Part shown: positions 19,201 to 27,028 of the stretch, one piece after another
Position numbering within the stretch: the first letter of the stretch is position 1
How the letters are laid out: each line of letters begins with the position of its first letter
Source: PoT sp049331405
Lineage (GTDB): Bacteria > Planctomycetota > Planctomycetia > Isosphaerales > Isosphaeraceae
Assembly: GCF_049331405.1 (NCBI RefSeq)
Contig: NZ_CP186274.1
Span: forward strand, 8,370,001 to 8,434,000
Length of the DNA stretch: 64,000 nt
Reading direction: 5' to 3'
Notes under the pieces: model-generated
The model's database searches: none
Seen by the model: the letters and a program-made list of their open reading frames with translations, nothing else
What the model was told of the DNA's origin: nothing
Made by a program: the position numbers and the translations under genes

Positions 19201-20683
19201 GCCGGTGATGGACGCGATCCCAGCTGACTCGAGCGCGGAGGTCGCGAAAGGGCTCGGTCGGGAACCGGCCGGAGACCATTTTGAGGACGCTTTCGAAGGC
19301 GTCGGCGGTCAGGTTGCGATACGGATAGGCCTGGCGGACGAGGTCGAACAGGTTGCGGGCTTCCCAGGCGTCGACCGCCACGCAGGCGACGACCTGCTGG
19401 GCCAGGACGTCGAGACAGCCCGAAGGGACGCGGAGGGTCTCAACCTCGCCGTGCACCATCGCCCTCGCCAGTGCGGCCGACTCGACGAGATCGCTCGAGG
19501 TCTTGGCGATCAAGCGGCCCTTGCTGACCCGGCCGACGAGGTGGCCGGCTCGTCCCACGCGCTGAAGGCCGCGCGAGACATTGCCGGGCGACTCGACCTG
19601 GCAGACGAGGTCGACGGCCCCCATGTCGATCCCGAGCTCAAGCGAGGCGGTCGCGACGACCGCCTTGAGCTCGCCCTGCTTGAGGGCCTCCTCAGTCCCC
19701 CGCCGCTCCTCGAGGTTCAAGGAGCCGTGGTGTGAGCGGGCGAACGCTTCTGGGGCAATCCCCTCTTCCTCCGAGCTTTCATTGAGCCTGGAGGTGAGCC
19801 GCTCGACGACGCGTCGGTTGTTCGCGAAGACGATCGTCGATTGGTGTTCGCGGATCAGTCCCAGCACCCGTTGCTCGATGGCCGGCCAGGTCGTCCCCGC
19901 CGCCATCGGCCGGGATGACTCGAAGGGGACCAGCACCTCGAGGTCCAGCACCTTGCGCTGGCCAGTATCGACGATCGTCACCGGCCTCGGCTTGAAGCGG
20001 GTCGCCCGGCCCGGAGTGGCTTCCGACGAGAAGCCCCCGAGGTAGCGAGCGACCTCCTCGAGCGGGCGTTGGGTGGCCGAGAGGCCGATGCGGACGAAGC
20101 CCTGCGAGCTGATCGCCTGGAGCCGCTCGAGCAGGAGCGCGAGGAAGACGCCCCGCTTGTTCGAGCAGACGGCGTGGATCTCGTCGAGGATCAGGTGCGA
20201 GATACTGCGTAAGGTCTCTCGTGCCCGACTCGTGAGCATGAGATGCAACGATTCAGGCGTCGTGATGAGGATGTCGGGCGGTTGGCTGACGAGTTTCCGA
20301 CGTTCGGCGGTCGGCGTGTCCCCGCTCCGGATCCCGATGGTGAGTTCGGGCAGCGGAAACCCCATTGACTCGGCCGTCTTCAGGATGCCGTCGAGCGGTA
20401 CTTGCAGGTTGCGATAGACATCCTGGTTCAGCGCCTTGAGCGGCGAGATGTAGAGAATGCGACTCCCCTTGGCGATCCGAGGATGGCGCCAGAGGTGGTC
20501 GAGCGCGGCCAGAAAGGCCGCGAGGGTCTTGCCCGAGCCGGTTGGGGCAAAGATGAGGGTATTCTGGCCCGAAGCGATCGCCGGCCAACCCTCGCGTTGC
20601 GGTGGGGTCTCCTCACCGAACGTCTCCCGGAACCAGTTGGCCACGGGCGGCAGCATGCCGTCCAATCCGTCAGGTGCCGACAT
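16274..20683 (-). CDS. lhr: Lhr-family ATP-dependent helicase
   Basis: Superfamily 2 DNA helicase of 1469 residues, the full length of Lhr proteins (helicase core plus large C-terminal domain). Visible motifs: Q-motif region TPPQREGWPAI, Walker A APTGSGKT (about 46-53), DEIH box in LILDEIHAVCSNKRG, ASLELGIDMG and motif VI LQRVGRAGH. The C-terminal part contains winged-helix-like repeats (about 1000-1300). Known Lhr enzymes unwind RNA:DNA hybrids with 3'-5' polarity and function in DNA repair. The gene ends just inside the maximal frame of the phosphoesterase, suggesting coupled expression. Confidence 0.92.
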   Translation of the reverse strand: MSAPDGLDGMLPPVANWFRETFGEETPPQREGWPAIASGQNTLIFAPTGSGKTLAAFLAALDHLWRHPRIAKGSRILYISPLKALNQDVYRNLQVPLDGILKTAESMGFPLPELTIGIRSGDTPTAERRKLVSQPPDILITTPESLHLMLTSRARETLRSISHLILDEIHAVCSNKRGVFLALLLERLQAISSQGFVRIGLSATQRPLEEVARYLGGFSSEATPGRATRFKPRPVTIVDTGQRKVLDLEVLVPFESSRPMAAGTTWPAIEQRVLGLIREHQSTIVFANNRRVVERLTSRLNESSEEEGIAPEAFARSHHGSLNLEERRGTEEALKQGELKAVVATASLELGIDMGAVDLVCQVESPGNVSRGLQRVGRAGHLVGRVSKGRLIAKTSSDLVESAALARAMVHGEVETLRVPSGCLDVLAQQVVACVAVDAWEARNLFDLVRQAYPYRNLTADAFESVLKMVSGRFPTEPFRDLRARVSWDRVHHRLLPLPGTARLAITGGGTIPDTGQFPVYLGAEGPRLGELDEEFVFERRVGETFVLGTATWRIEAIEPQRVVVASAQGQSAMMPFWRGEDAPRSPELGEAVGTLCREISSRLDDSSLVPWLQEECKLEPSAAASLRDHVARQVRIAGAVPDDHTVVIETFRDPAGELGIAVLTPFGGKLHHALKLVFQARVRQRFGIAVSCLHGDEGVLIRFPKMDEPPLDLFQGLTSALGEELIREELGESALFGLRFRQNAGRALLMPRPDPTKRTPLWLQRLRAKDLLQVVRKFPDFPIVVETYRECLDDDLDIGRFKIFLDHVSGGEIRVVARRSEIASPFVSDLVFRFTQEYIYQWDEPKRTDRRPVAGAIDDALLSPLLEENTRSLWLDPDAIARVENRLRGSGKPPRTVEEMAEMLRRLGDLTPSELAGPMLGFLNELEGQGRAVAIELPGTAEPTRWIGAEEADLYRDAFVRKKPDAPSLEQIILRFLETHALIGLDDLAARYPIKKVRAAELLESWEEAGRLVRLDPTSDSGAERWADQRNLDEVRRLSIAIRRRESVAVTPEIFADFVAHRQHVHPSTRWEGNSSVGLVLEQLQGFAAPADLWETEILPRRILDYRPNWLDETLSGEGWIWRASDDGKGSSPRVAFVLREFAGAWPVTSEGSSLGEVDQRVLGHLRERGATFVLELARSLALEPSQVRNALARLVREGHVTNDRFDPLRPGGNAMGEALARANSPGSGSSTRLRRSMPRRPSSQVAEGRWSSLGSTSGGDEEASLLSWAAVLLERYGVLTRETTSLDPWAPPWRELAPKLDRAELRGELRRGYFVEGLSGIQYATPEAADELARFAANQSSDAPMWLVSTLDPANLYGAGAVLDIELLEGGTARLPRSSSNFLVIFSGRPILIIEAFGKRLTGLGSASEEELIRALALLPSLAGPARRVLKVETYNSAATLASPAAPWLANLGFVRDYPGMAYYAGW

Positions 20684-20802
20684 CGGTTAAGACGAGTCCT
20701 CGAGGTGGCTCTCGGCGAATGCTCACCTCAATCTTGGCCGATGACGTCCCCTCCGACAAGCACAAACTAAACAGATGTACCCAGGCTTGTAAAAAGTACC
20801 AA

Positions 20803-21003
20803 TCAGTTCTCGATACCTTCGGCGTCGACGAGGGCCCGATCGATCAAACCCCTCAGGATCTGGGCGACGCTTTCCTGGCGACGCTTCGAGAGCTCGACCA
20901 GGGCTTTCGCACGATTCGCCGGGAGAAGTAGGCCGATTTCCACCACCTCGCCGGGAGAGAAGATGCCGGATTTCGTCGCACTCACGCTCTGAAATGGCGC
21001 CAT
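20803..21003 (-). CDS. small ribbon-helix-helix-like protein (hypothetical)
   Basis: 66 residues. After a short leader, VVEIGLLLPANRAKALVELSKRR has the strand-then-helix pattern of ribbon-helix-helix DNA-binding proteins, followed by a second helix, VAQILRGLIDRAL. No clear ribosome binding site precedes the ATG at 21003, so the start and even the gene are uncertain. No toxin partner is adjacent. Confidence 0.5.
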   Translation of the reverse strand: MAPFQSVSATKSGIFSPGEVVEIGLLLPANRAKALVELSKRRQESVAQILRGLIDRALVDAEGIEN

Positions 21004-21127
21004 GGGAAGGGATCTCGCTTCGAGAATTGCGGAGCTAGAAAGGCTCTTCAGGTGTGCGAACCCTTACTTGGGCAAATCTCGGACCAATTCCTTCACCGTG
21101 AGACCAAGTTAAGCCCGGACCGGCAAA

Positions 21128-22510
21128 TCAGCGGATCAGAGAGATGGCGATGACGGCGATGATGCCAACGACGACAGCAATCGCGATGAAATGGATGAGC
21201 CACTTCGAGTCTTCCTCGACGCGGGGACGCTCTGGCAGTGGAGTGATGATTGACGATGATTGTTTCCGCTCACCGGGAAGCATGACGAGTGCCCGAATCG
21301 GGGGGGCGGGAGCTCGATGCATCGGAGCGGCGGACGGCTCGGGGGTGCCGAGGTCGCGAAGCGAGAATCCCCGACTCCCTTTCTCTTCATCGCCGAGGAC
21401 GCGAAGATCGTCGTCGATCAACTCGGGCGGTGGAAGATGGAATGCTCGCGCCGACTCGGCCTCATTCCCGAGGATCGCACGGACCTTCTCGGGGTCGACC
21501 CATCTGGCGAGGTCCGACCGCAGTTCAAGGCAGTTCTGATAGCGGTCGTCCGGAGTCTTCGCCATGAGCTTGCGCACGATGGCGGCGAACGCGGCGGGCA
21601 CGCCCTTCACGACGCGCTCGAGCGGCTCCGGATCCTCCATCCGTTGCTTGAAGATCTTGTTGACGACGTCGCCGCCGTCGAACGGAGGCCGACCGGCGAG
21701 CGTGAAATAGAGCGTGCAACCGACGCTGTAGAGGTCGCTACGTCGATCCGCCTGCGCGGCATTGCCAAGCTGCTCGGGGCTGGCGTAATCGAGGGTCCCG
21801 ACCACGACGTTCGGCCGGGTAAGCGGACTTTCCTCCTCGACCGAGCGGGCGAGGCCAAGGTCGAGGATCTTCGCGTCGCCGTCGGGCGTGATCATGATGT
21901 TCGACGGCTTGATGTCGCGGTGGATCAAACCGGCGACGTGTGCAGCCTCGAGGCCATCGAGGACCTTCAGGAAAAGCCTCGCGGTGTCCGGAACCCGCAG
22001 AGGACCGCCATTTGCCCCTTTGACCATGTCGTAGAGGCTCTCGCCGGGGATGTACTCCATGACCATGAAGTAGACATCCCTTTCGTTCCCGACGTCGAGG
22101 GTCCTGGCGAGATTGGGGTGAATCGCCCTGCGTGATAGATCCATCTCGCGACGGAAGCGAAGCAAGGCCTGCTTTTCCTCGGCGGCCCGCCTCGGGGGCA
22201 GGACCTTGATGGCCACGCGTTGGCCGTCGACCTCATGTTGGGCGAGGAAGACCTTACCCATACCCCCTGCGCCCAACGGCCGGAGGATGCGGTAACCTCC
22301 CAGGAAAAACCCGCGCGTCGCGCCAGCGAGGACCTTACGCGCCTGATACGAGGTGAGCGTCCCCTTCTGGATCAGGGCGCGTGCAAGCCGCTTGGCCCCG
22401 TCCGGAGTGGAGGGGACGATGTCCAGGTCCGCGACGGCCTGGTCCAGGGCCTCGGGCGGGATGAGTCCGCTCCTGGCGACGTTCTCCAGGAAGTCCTCAA
22501 GGGCTGGCAT
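21128..22510 (-). CDS. Hanks-type Ser/Thr protein kinase, membrane-anchored
   Basis: 460 residues. A helical N-terminal region (about 1-65: FLENVARSGLIPP to SYQARKVL) of a kind seen before many planctomycete kinases is followed by a complete kinase domain: GAGGMGKVF glycine loop, AIKVL lysine, HRDIKPSN catalytic loop, DLG, and a YASPEQ activation segment. A proline-rich linker leads to one C-terminal membrane helix (WLIHFIAIAVVVGIIAVIAI). The upstream neighbour is a PP2C phosphatase on the same strand, so the two may control the same targets in opposite senses. Confidence 0.92.
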   Translation of the reverse strand: MPALEDFLENVARSGLIPPEALDQAVADLDIVPSTPDGAKRLARALIQKGTLTSYQARKVLAGATRGFFLGGYRILRPLGAGGMGKVFLAQHEVDGQRVAIKVLPPRRAAEEKQALLRFRREMDLSRRAIHPNLARTLDVGNERDVYFMVMEYIPGESLYDMVKGANGGPLRVPDTARLFLKVLDGLEAAHVAGLIHRDIKPSNIMITPDGDAKILDLGLARSVEEESPLTRPNVVVGTLDYASPEQLGNAAQADRRSDLYSVGCTLYFTLAGRPPFDGGDVVNKIFKQRMEDPEPLERVVKGVPAAFAAIVRKLMAKTPDDRYQNCLELRSDLARWVDPEKVRAILGNEAESARAFHLPPPELIDDDLRVLGDEEKGSRGFSLRDLGTPEPSAAPMHRAPAPPIRALVMLPGERKQSSSIITPLPERPRVEEDSKWLIHFIAIAVVVGIIAVIAISLIR

Positions 22511-22611
22511 GACCTTGCCCCCTGGACCCGGCGCGAATCCGACGTGCGGTCATGGGTCGAGACCAATCTCCCTCGGTATGAGACCGAAACGAGGAGCCCG
22601 GCGACTCGAGT

Positions 22612-22630
22612 GTGTGGGCAATACCCACAC
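22612..22630. repeat. short hairpin between kinase and phosphatase genes
   Basis: Seven-base inverted repeat (22612-22618 with 22624-22630) around a five-base loop in the 228-bp gap between the phosphatase stop and the kinase start. It has no T-run, so it is more likely structural or regulatory than a terminator. Confidence 0.25.
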
Positions 22631-22738
22631 TCTGATGCCATGGTGACGCCAACACTCGTCCCGACCCGGGACATGTCGACGAACGCGACAGGAGCGGAGG
22701 CGTCGGATCACAAGCTACCGGAGCGATCGAGATGGCGT

Positions 22739-23710
22739 TTACTTCGAAACCGCACCGTCGCCGAGCACGTGGATGACCAGGCTCGTGATGTTGTCCTTGG
22801 AGTCGTTGGCGAGTGCCTGATCGACCAGCACCCGCGCCGCACGTTGGGGGTCGTCGCAGGTTTCCAGCACGCGAGTCAGTTCGGCGTCGCTGACGACCCC
22901 GGTCAGTCCATCGCTCGCCAGCAGGAACCGATCCCCGGGCTGGGCTTCGAGGACGCGCACGTCTTCGGGGCCGCTCCTGGCATCCTTGCTGCCGAGGTAA
23001 AGGTACAGGACATTCTTGAACTTATGATGGGGGATTTCTTCTTTGCTGATCGTGCCTGCCTCACCCAGGGCATCGGCCAGGGAATGATCCTTGGTCATCT
23101 GCTCGAGGACGCCGGCGCGGAGGCGATAGGCCCTCGAGTCGCCGATCCCGGCGACGAAGACCCGGTTGTTCCGGAAGAGCGCGAGCACCACGGTGGTGCC
23201 CATATTAGAGAATTCGGCAACGGCCCCCGAACAGCCTAGGATTTCTTGATTGGCTTCGGCGACGGATTCCCGGATCACCCCCTGGATGGCCCGAGGATCG
23301 AGGTCGGTCGGCCGCATCCGACGGGCGAGGGCTTTGGGAATCAGCTCGACGGCCATCTTGCTCGCCTGCTCGCCGGCCTGCTGCCCCCCCATGCCGTCGG
23401 CGACGATGAAGACCACATCCGAGGTGTCGAACGAGGACGCGCCGATGTCTCCGCTGCGATGAGAGGAGGAGGGCATGTCGAACCGGACCGAGTTTCGCCC
23501 GGGCACATAGAAGTTGTCTTCGTTCTGCTCGCGGTAATGTCCGGTCTCGGAGATCACTCCGGCGCGGAGTTTGAGGGCCCCGGAGACGAGGGTGAGCGAC
23601 GACGGGGTCGAGAATTCCGCCGTGGCGACCGTATCGTCATGGGCATGCCGCGACGCATCTGCGCCCAGGAATCTGTGAAGTTGGTTCATCAACCGGGATA
23701 ACCAGCTCAC
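22739..23710 (-). CDS. PP2C-type Ser/Thr protein phosphatase
   Basis: 323 residues; metal-dependent phosphatase that would reverse Hanks-kinase phosphorylation. Motifs: HYREQNEDNFYV (metal Asp), VADGMGGQQAGEQAS, GIGDSRAYRLR, TKDHSLADALGE and FLLASDGLTG. An N-terminal stretch of about 50 residues precedes the catalytic domain. The frame opens at a GTG at 23710 without a convincing ribosome binding site; an in-frame ATG eight codons later is an alternative. Confidence 0.9.
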   Translation of the reverse strand: MSWLSRLMNQLHRFLGADASRHAHDDTVATAEFSTPSSLTLVSGALKLRAGVISETGHYREQNEDNFYVPGRNSVRFDMPSSSHRSGDIGASSFDTSDVVFIVADGMGGQQAGEQASKMAVELIPKALARRMRPTDLDPRAIQGVIRESVAEANQEILGCSGAVAEFSNMGTTVVLALFRNNRVFVAGIGDSRAYRLRAGVLEQMTKDHSLADALGEAGTISKEEIPHHKFKNVLYLYLGSKDARSGPEDVRVLEAQPGDRFLLASDGLTGVVSDAELTRVLETCDDPQRAARVLVDQALANDSKDNITSLVIHVLGDGAVSK

Positions 23711-23780
23711 CTCGACCGCCTTCTCTAGCCGTGACCTTGTGACGGAGTCTGGTAAATGGCCCGTTGAGCCACGCCGCGAG

Positions 23781-24527
23781 TCAGGTCCGAGCGTGGATCG
23801 GACTCGCCCAACGCATGAGGTCGTCGATCCCGACGGAGCGATAAGTCATGAAGATCTCGCCCGCCTCGAACCCGGCCGTCAGGCCATGGTAGCGGTTCAT
23901 CGTCTCGACCGCGCCGAAGATCCCCGACTTGGCCGGCGGAAACTGGGTCGCGTAGGCCCGCACCGCTTCGAGCTTGATCGCGAGCGTGCTGCTGATGTCG
24001 GCGACGATGTAACCCGAGGCTTCCGGCAGGTCCAGCCCATGCAGGGCGATCGGAAAGCTCAACTGGTTCGAGATGGTGTGGACAGGCAGGCCGTCGAAAT
24101 GCTCATCCCACTTCGTAAGCCGGCTGTAGAAGACGGCCGCATCCGTGATGAGCATCGCCTGGTAGTGGTCGGGCGAGGCGAGGACGGTCTTGCCCCCGAA
24201 CCCGAGGACGACCTTGGGCCGATGCTTTCGGAATAACTTGGCCAGGGCCACCCTGGCCTCGAAGCAGTCGAAGAGCCGACGGTTGGGAAGGTTCAGGTTG
24301 ATCCGAACGTCGATCCCGAGGATTTCCGCGGCCCTGGTCGCTTCGGCGAGGCGGACGTCGGGACCGGGCGAGAGCGGAGTCGGCTCGCCATCGGTGAGAT
24401 CGACGATCCCGACCCGATACCCCTTGTGGGCGAGCCTCGCCAGGGTACCGCCGCACGCGATCTCCACATCGTCGGGATGGGCACCGACCGCGATCAAGTC
24501 CAGCTCGACGTCGCTGGCCTCTAGCAT
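23781..24527 (-). CDS. bshB1: PIG-L family deacetylase, BshB1-like (bacillithiol pathway type)
   Basis: 248 residues from the ATG at 24527, with GGGAAGG six bases upstream. The PIG-L/LmbE zinc-binding motif AHPDDVEIACGG is near the N-terminus, followed by DLTDGEPT and SPDHYQA. The overall sequence resembles BshB1, which deacetylates GlcNAc-malate in bacillithiol synthesis. BshA and BshC genes are not in the window, so the low-molecular-weight thiol role rests on similarity only. Confidence 0.8.
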   Translation of the reverse strand: MLEASDVELDLIAVGAHPDDVEIACGGTLARLAHKGYRVGIVDLTDGEPTPLSPGPDVRLAEATRAAEILGIDVRINLNLPNRRLFDCFEARVALAKLFRKHRPKVVLGFGGKTVLASPDHYQAMLITDAAVFYSRLTKWDEHFDGLPVHTISNQLSFPIALHGLDLPEASGYIVADISSTLAIKLEAVRAYATQFPPAKSGIFGAVETMNRYHGLTAGFEAGEIFMTYRSVGIDDLMRWASPIHART

Positions 24528-24587
24528 ACGTAACCTTCCCTCGCGGCCCGAGTTCCAGGGGCAATGCCCCAACATGCCCTAAGTATA

Positions 24588-24646
24588 GCCACACCAAGCG
24601 AACTCTCCCAGCCGAAGGTGGGAAAACGCCCGGAAATTGGTGTGGC
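24588..24646. repeat. inverted repeat upstream of the deacetylase gene
   Basis: A perfect 9-bp inverted repeat (GCCACACCA at 24588-24596, its complement at 24638-24646) encloses about 41 bases that contain a second small stem (TCCCA/TGGGA). It lies between the end of cbiET and the start of the deacetylase gene. It has no T-run; it may be an operator or RNA structure. Confidence 0.35.
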
Positions 24647-24677
24647 GAAAACTCCGGTTTGATCTCTGACGGCGACC

Positions 24678-25967
24678 TCAGTCGTTTGCCTCGAGCGTCT
24701 TCGTCACCGCGAGCAGGAAGGTCGGGTTGATCGCCTCGAAGCGGACGCGATCCATCTGCTCGATCCCTCGGGCGATCGAGATGTTCCAGACCCGGACCTC
24801 GCCGGCGAGCCGTTTCAGAGTCTCGTGGGCGGTCGCGAGGCCGTCGATGGTCGCCACGTTGACGACGAGTCGCCCACCAGCGGCGAGCTTCGAGTAGGCT
24901 GCGTTCAGGACCAGGACCACCTGTCGCCCCGTCCCCCCGACGAAGATCGCATCCGGCTCGGGGAGGTTGGCGAGAATCTCGGGGGCCCTGCCGCTGACCG
25001 GCTTGACGTTCGGAACGCCGAAGCTCTCGGCATTCGCCTGGATCAGGGCGACATCCCCCGCCTCGGGCTCGATGGCAAAAACCTGCCCATGCTGGGCAAG
25101 CTGCGCGGCCTCGATCGCGACCGAGCCTGAACCGGCTCCGATGTCCCACACGACACTGGTAGGCCGCACGTCGAGTTGCGCGAGGGCGATCGCCCGGACT
25201 TCCGACTGGGTAATCAGCCCTCGCTTGGGCAGCGACTGGGCGAAGGCGTCGTCATGATTGCCGAAGAGACGATAGTTGGCGACCCGACTAGCCCGATCGG
25301 GTCGGTTCGGCTTGCGAATGAGGATCAGGACGTTGAGGGGGTCGAAATCGAGCGTGGTCAGGTCCGACAACTCGGCCTGGGTCACGCGCTCGTCTGGAGA
25401 GCCGAGATTCTCGCAGACATACGCGCGGAAGTAATCGATGCCCCGATCCAGCAGGGCCTGGGCGATCTTCTGAGGCGGATGCTCGTCGCTCGAGAAGAGC
25501 CCGACCTTCTCAGCCGTGCGAATCCGGTCGATGATGGCCTCGATAGGCCGGCCGGCTGCGCTCGTCAGGTAGGCGTCTTCCCAGCTCTCCTTCACCCGGG
25601 CGAAGGCGAGTTGCATGCTGCTGACGTGCGGGATGACCTCGAACTGGTCCTTACCCAGGCGATCGCAGAGGTAGCGGGCCACCCCGTAGAAGAGGGGGTC
25701 TCCGCTGCTGACGAGGACCGGCTTGCTGACGCTAAGGGCTTCGCGAACCTGCCGGAGCGCGGCGGGCATCTCGGGATCGAGCGCCACCTTCTTGCCCGAG
25801 ACCTCGTCGAGCAAGCGCAGGGTCGCCGGGGCTCCCAGGATCAGGTCGGCCTCGGAGACGATCCTGCGCGCGGCCTCCGTCATGCCGGCCAGGCCATCGT
25901 CGCCAATACCCACAATCACCAGCTTCGATCTCGATTCAGACAAGGTGCACGTCCCCAGGAGCCGCAT
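24678..25967 (-). CDS. cobL: bifunctional precorrin-6Y methyltransferase/decarboxylase (CbiE-CbiT, CobL type)
   Basis: 429 residues from the ATG at 25967. The first half is a CbiE tetrapyrrole methylase: VIVGIGDDGLAGMT, VSSGDPLFYG and NLGSPDERV. The second half is a CbiT Rossmann methyltransferase: VWDIGAGSGSVAIEAAQL and VGGTGRQ. The fused enzyme methylates C5 and C15 and decarboxylates the corrin precursor in cobalamin synthesis. No other cob/cbi gene and no cobalamin riboswitch were seen here. The frame remains open upstream to 26147, but that extension overlaps the hydrolase gene. Confidence 0.9.
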   Translation of the reverse strand: MRLLGTCTLSESRSKLVIVGIGDDGLAGMTEAARRIVSEADLILGAPATLRLLDEVSGKKVALDPEMPAALRQVREALSVSKPVLVSSGDPLFYGVARYLCDRLGKDQFEVIPHVSSMQLAFARVKESWEDAYLTSAAGRPIEAIIDRIRTAEKVGLFSSDEHPPQKIAQALLDRGIDYFRAYVCENLGSPDERVTQAELSDLTTLDFDPLNVLILIRKPNRPDRASRVANYRLFGNHDDAFAQSLPKRGLITQSEVRAIALAQLDVRPTSVVWDIGAGSGSVAIEAAQLAQHGQVFAIEPEAGDVALIQANAESFGVPNVKPVSGRAPEILANLPEPDAIFVGGTGRQVVLVLNAAYSKLAAGGRLVVNVATIDGLATAHETLKRLAGEVRVWNISIARGIEQMDRVRFEAINPTFLLAVTKTLEAND

Positions 25968-26125
25968 TCCAACCGCCCGGCGAGGAGAACCCTCGCGACC
26001 GGCACGACGCTTCGCATTGTAATCGGCGGATGCTCTCTCAGGTAGGCTTTGCCTCGGCAACTGACGGCGCAATCCTTCCTTCAAGAACTCGATGGTCATG
26101 CCGGCAAGCTCGACCACTATTGGCT

Positions 26126-27028
26126 TCAGGTGCTCGAGAGGAACCAATCGCCGACGGCCTCGGCCAGATCTTCCGCATGCGTATAGTGCGGTTGGTGGCC
26201 GACCCCTTCCAGTATCTTCGCCCGGGCGTTCGACAATCCCGCGCGGAGCTCTTCGAAATGAGAGCCGGTGACGATGTTATCCTCGGTCCCCTGGATCAGG
26301 AGGATCTTGGCCCGGATCGCCGACAGGATTGGGCGTAGGTCAAGCCCCGCGATAAGGTCGAGCCGGTGGGCCATCGAGGCAATCGGCGTCAGGCCGTTCT
26401 CCTCGATGTACAACGGCCATCGGTCGGCAATTTCGCCCGGGAACTGGTCCCGGTTCTTGAACCGGAGGACGGGACGTCTCAACGGGAGTCGCGACGCGGT
26501 GCCGGGGATCCTCCTCCCCACGCCCAGCGCCAGACGCTCGACCCTCGAGAACCGCCGATGGGCAAAGCCCCCCTGGATCGCCGCCTTCGGAAACCGCTCG
26601 GGTTCGCGGTGGAGTGCACTCAGCGTCACCGTCGAGCCGAACGAGAGCCCGAAGAGATTGGCCTGCCTCAGCCCGAGGTGGTCGAGCAAGACCGCAAGAT
26701 CGGCAACGAGATCGTCGTGGCGGATCGCGCGGAGGTTTGCACCGTCGTCGGGATGTTCGCCCGGATAATCGTAGACGATGGTCTGGAACCGCGAGGAGAG
26801 GCGGTTGAGGGTTAGTGCGTATCCGCGATAAGTCGAAGCGATGCCTGGGACGAGCACGATCGCAGGCCCCTCACCCAGCACCCGATAGCGCATCCGATAG
26901 CGAGGCCCGTCGAAAATCCCATGCACTGCATTGCGATCGAAGGCCTCGACCTCGGCCCGGAAATCCGCCGGGGTTGCAGGCATAGCCTCGTCTCTCGGCA
27001 ACGACGCGATCGACGGCTCATCCGACAT
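26126..27028 (-). CDS. alpha/beta hydrolase
   Basis: 300 residues with a complete alpha/beta hydrolase triad: nucleophile Ser in GLSFGS, Asp in GTEDNIV and His in GVGHQPHY. The oxyanion region is LVPGIAST. The substrate is unknown. Its ATG at 27028 lies within the last codons of the upstream MEMO-family gene (overlap of 11 bases), so translation of the two is probably coupled and they may act together. Confidence 0.85.
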   Translation of the reverse strand: MSDEPSIASLPRDEAMPATPADFRAEVEAFDRNAVHGIFDGPRYRMRYRVLGEGPAIVLVPGIASTYRGYALTLNRLSSRFQTIVYDYPGEHPDDGANLRAIRHDDLVADLAVLLDHLGLRQANLFGLSFGSTVTLSALHREPERFPKAAIQGGFAHRRFSRVERLALGVGRRIPGTASRLPLRRPVLRFKNRDQFPGEIADRWPLYIEENGLTPIASMAHRLDLIAGLDLRPILSAIRAKILLIQGTEDNIVTGSHFEELRAGLSNARAKILEGVGHQPHYTHAEDLAEAVGDWFLSST

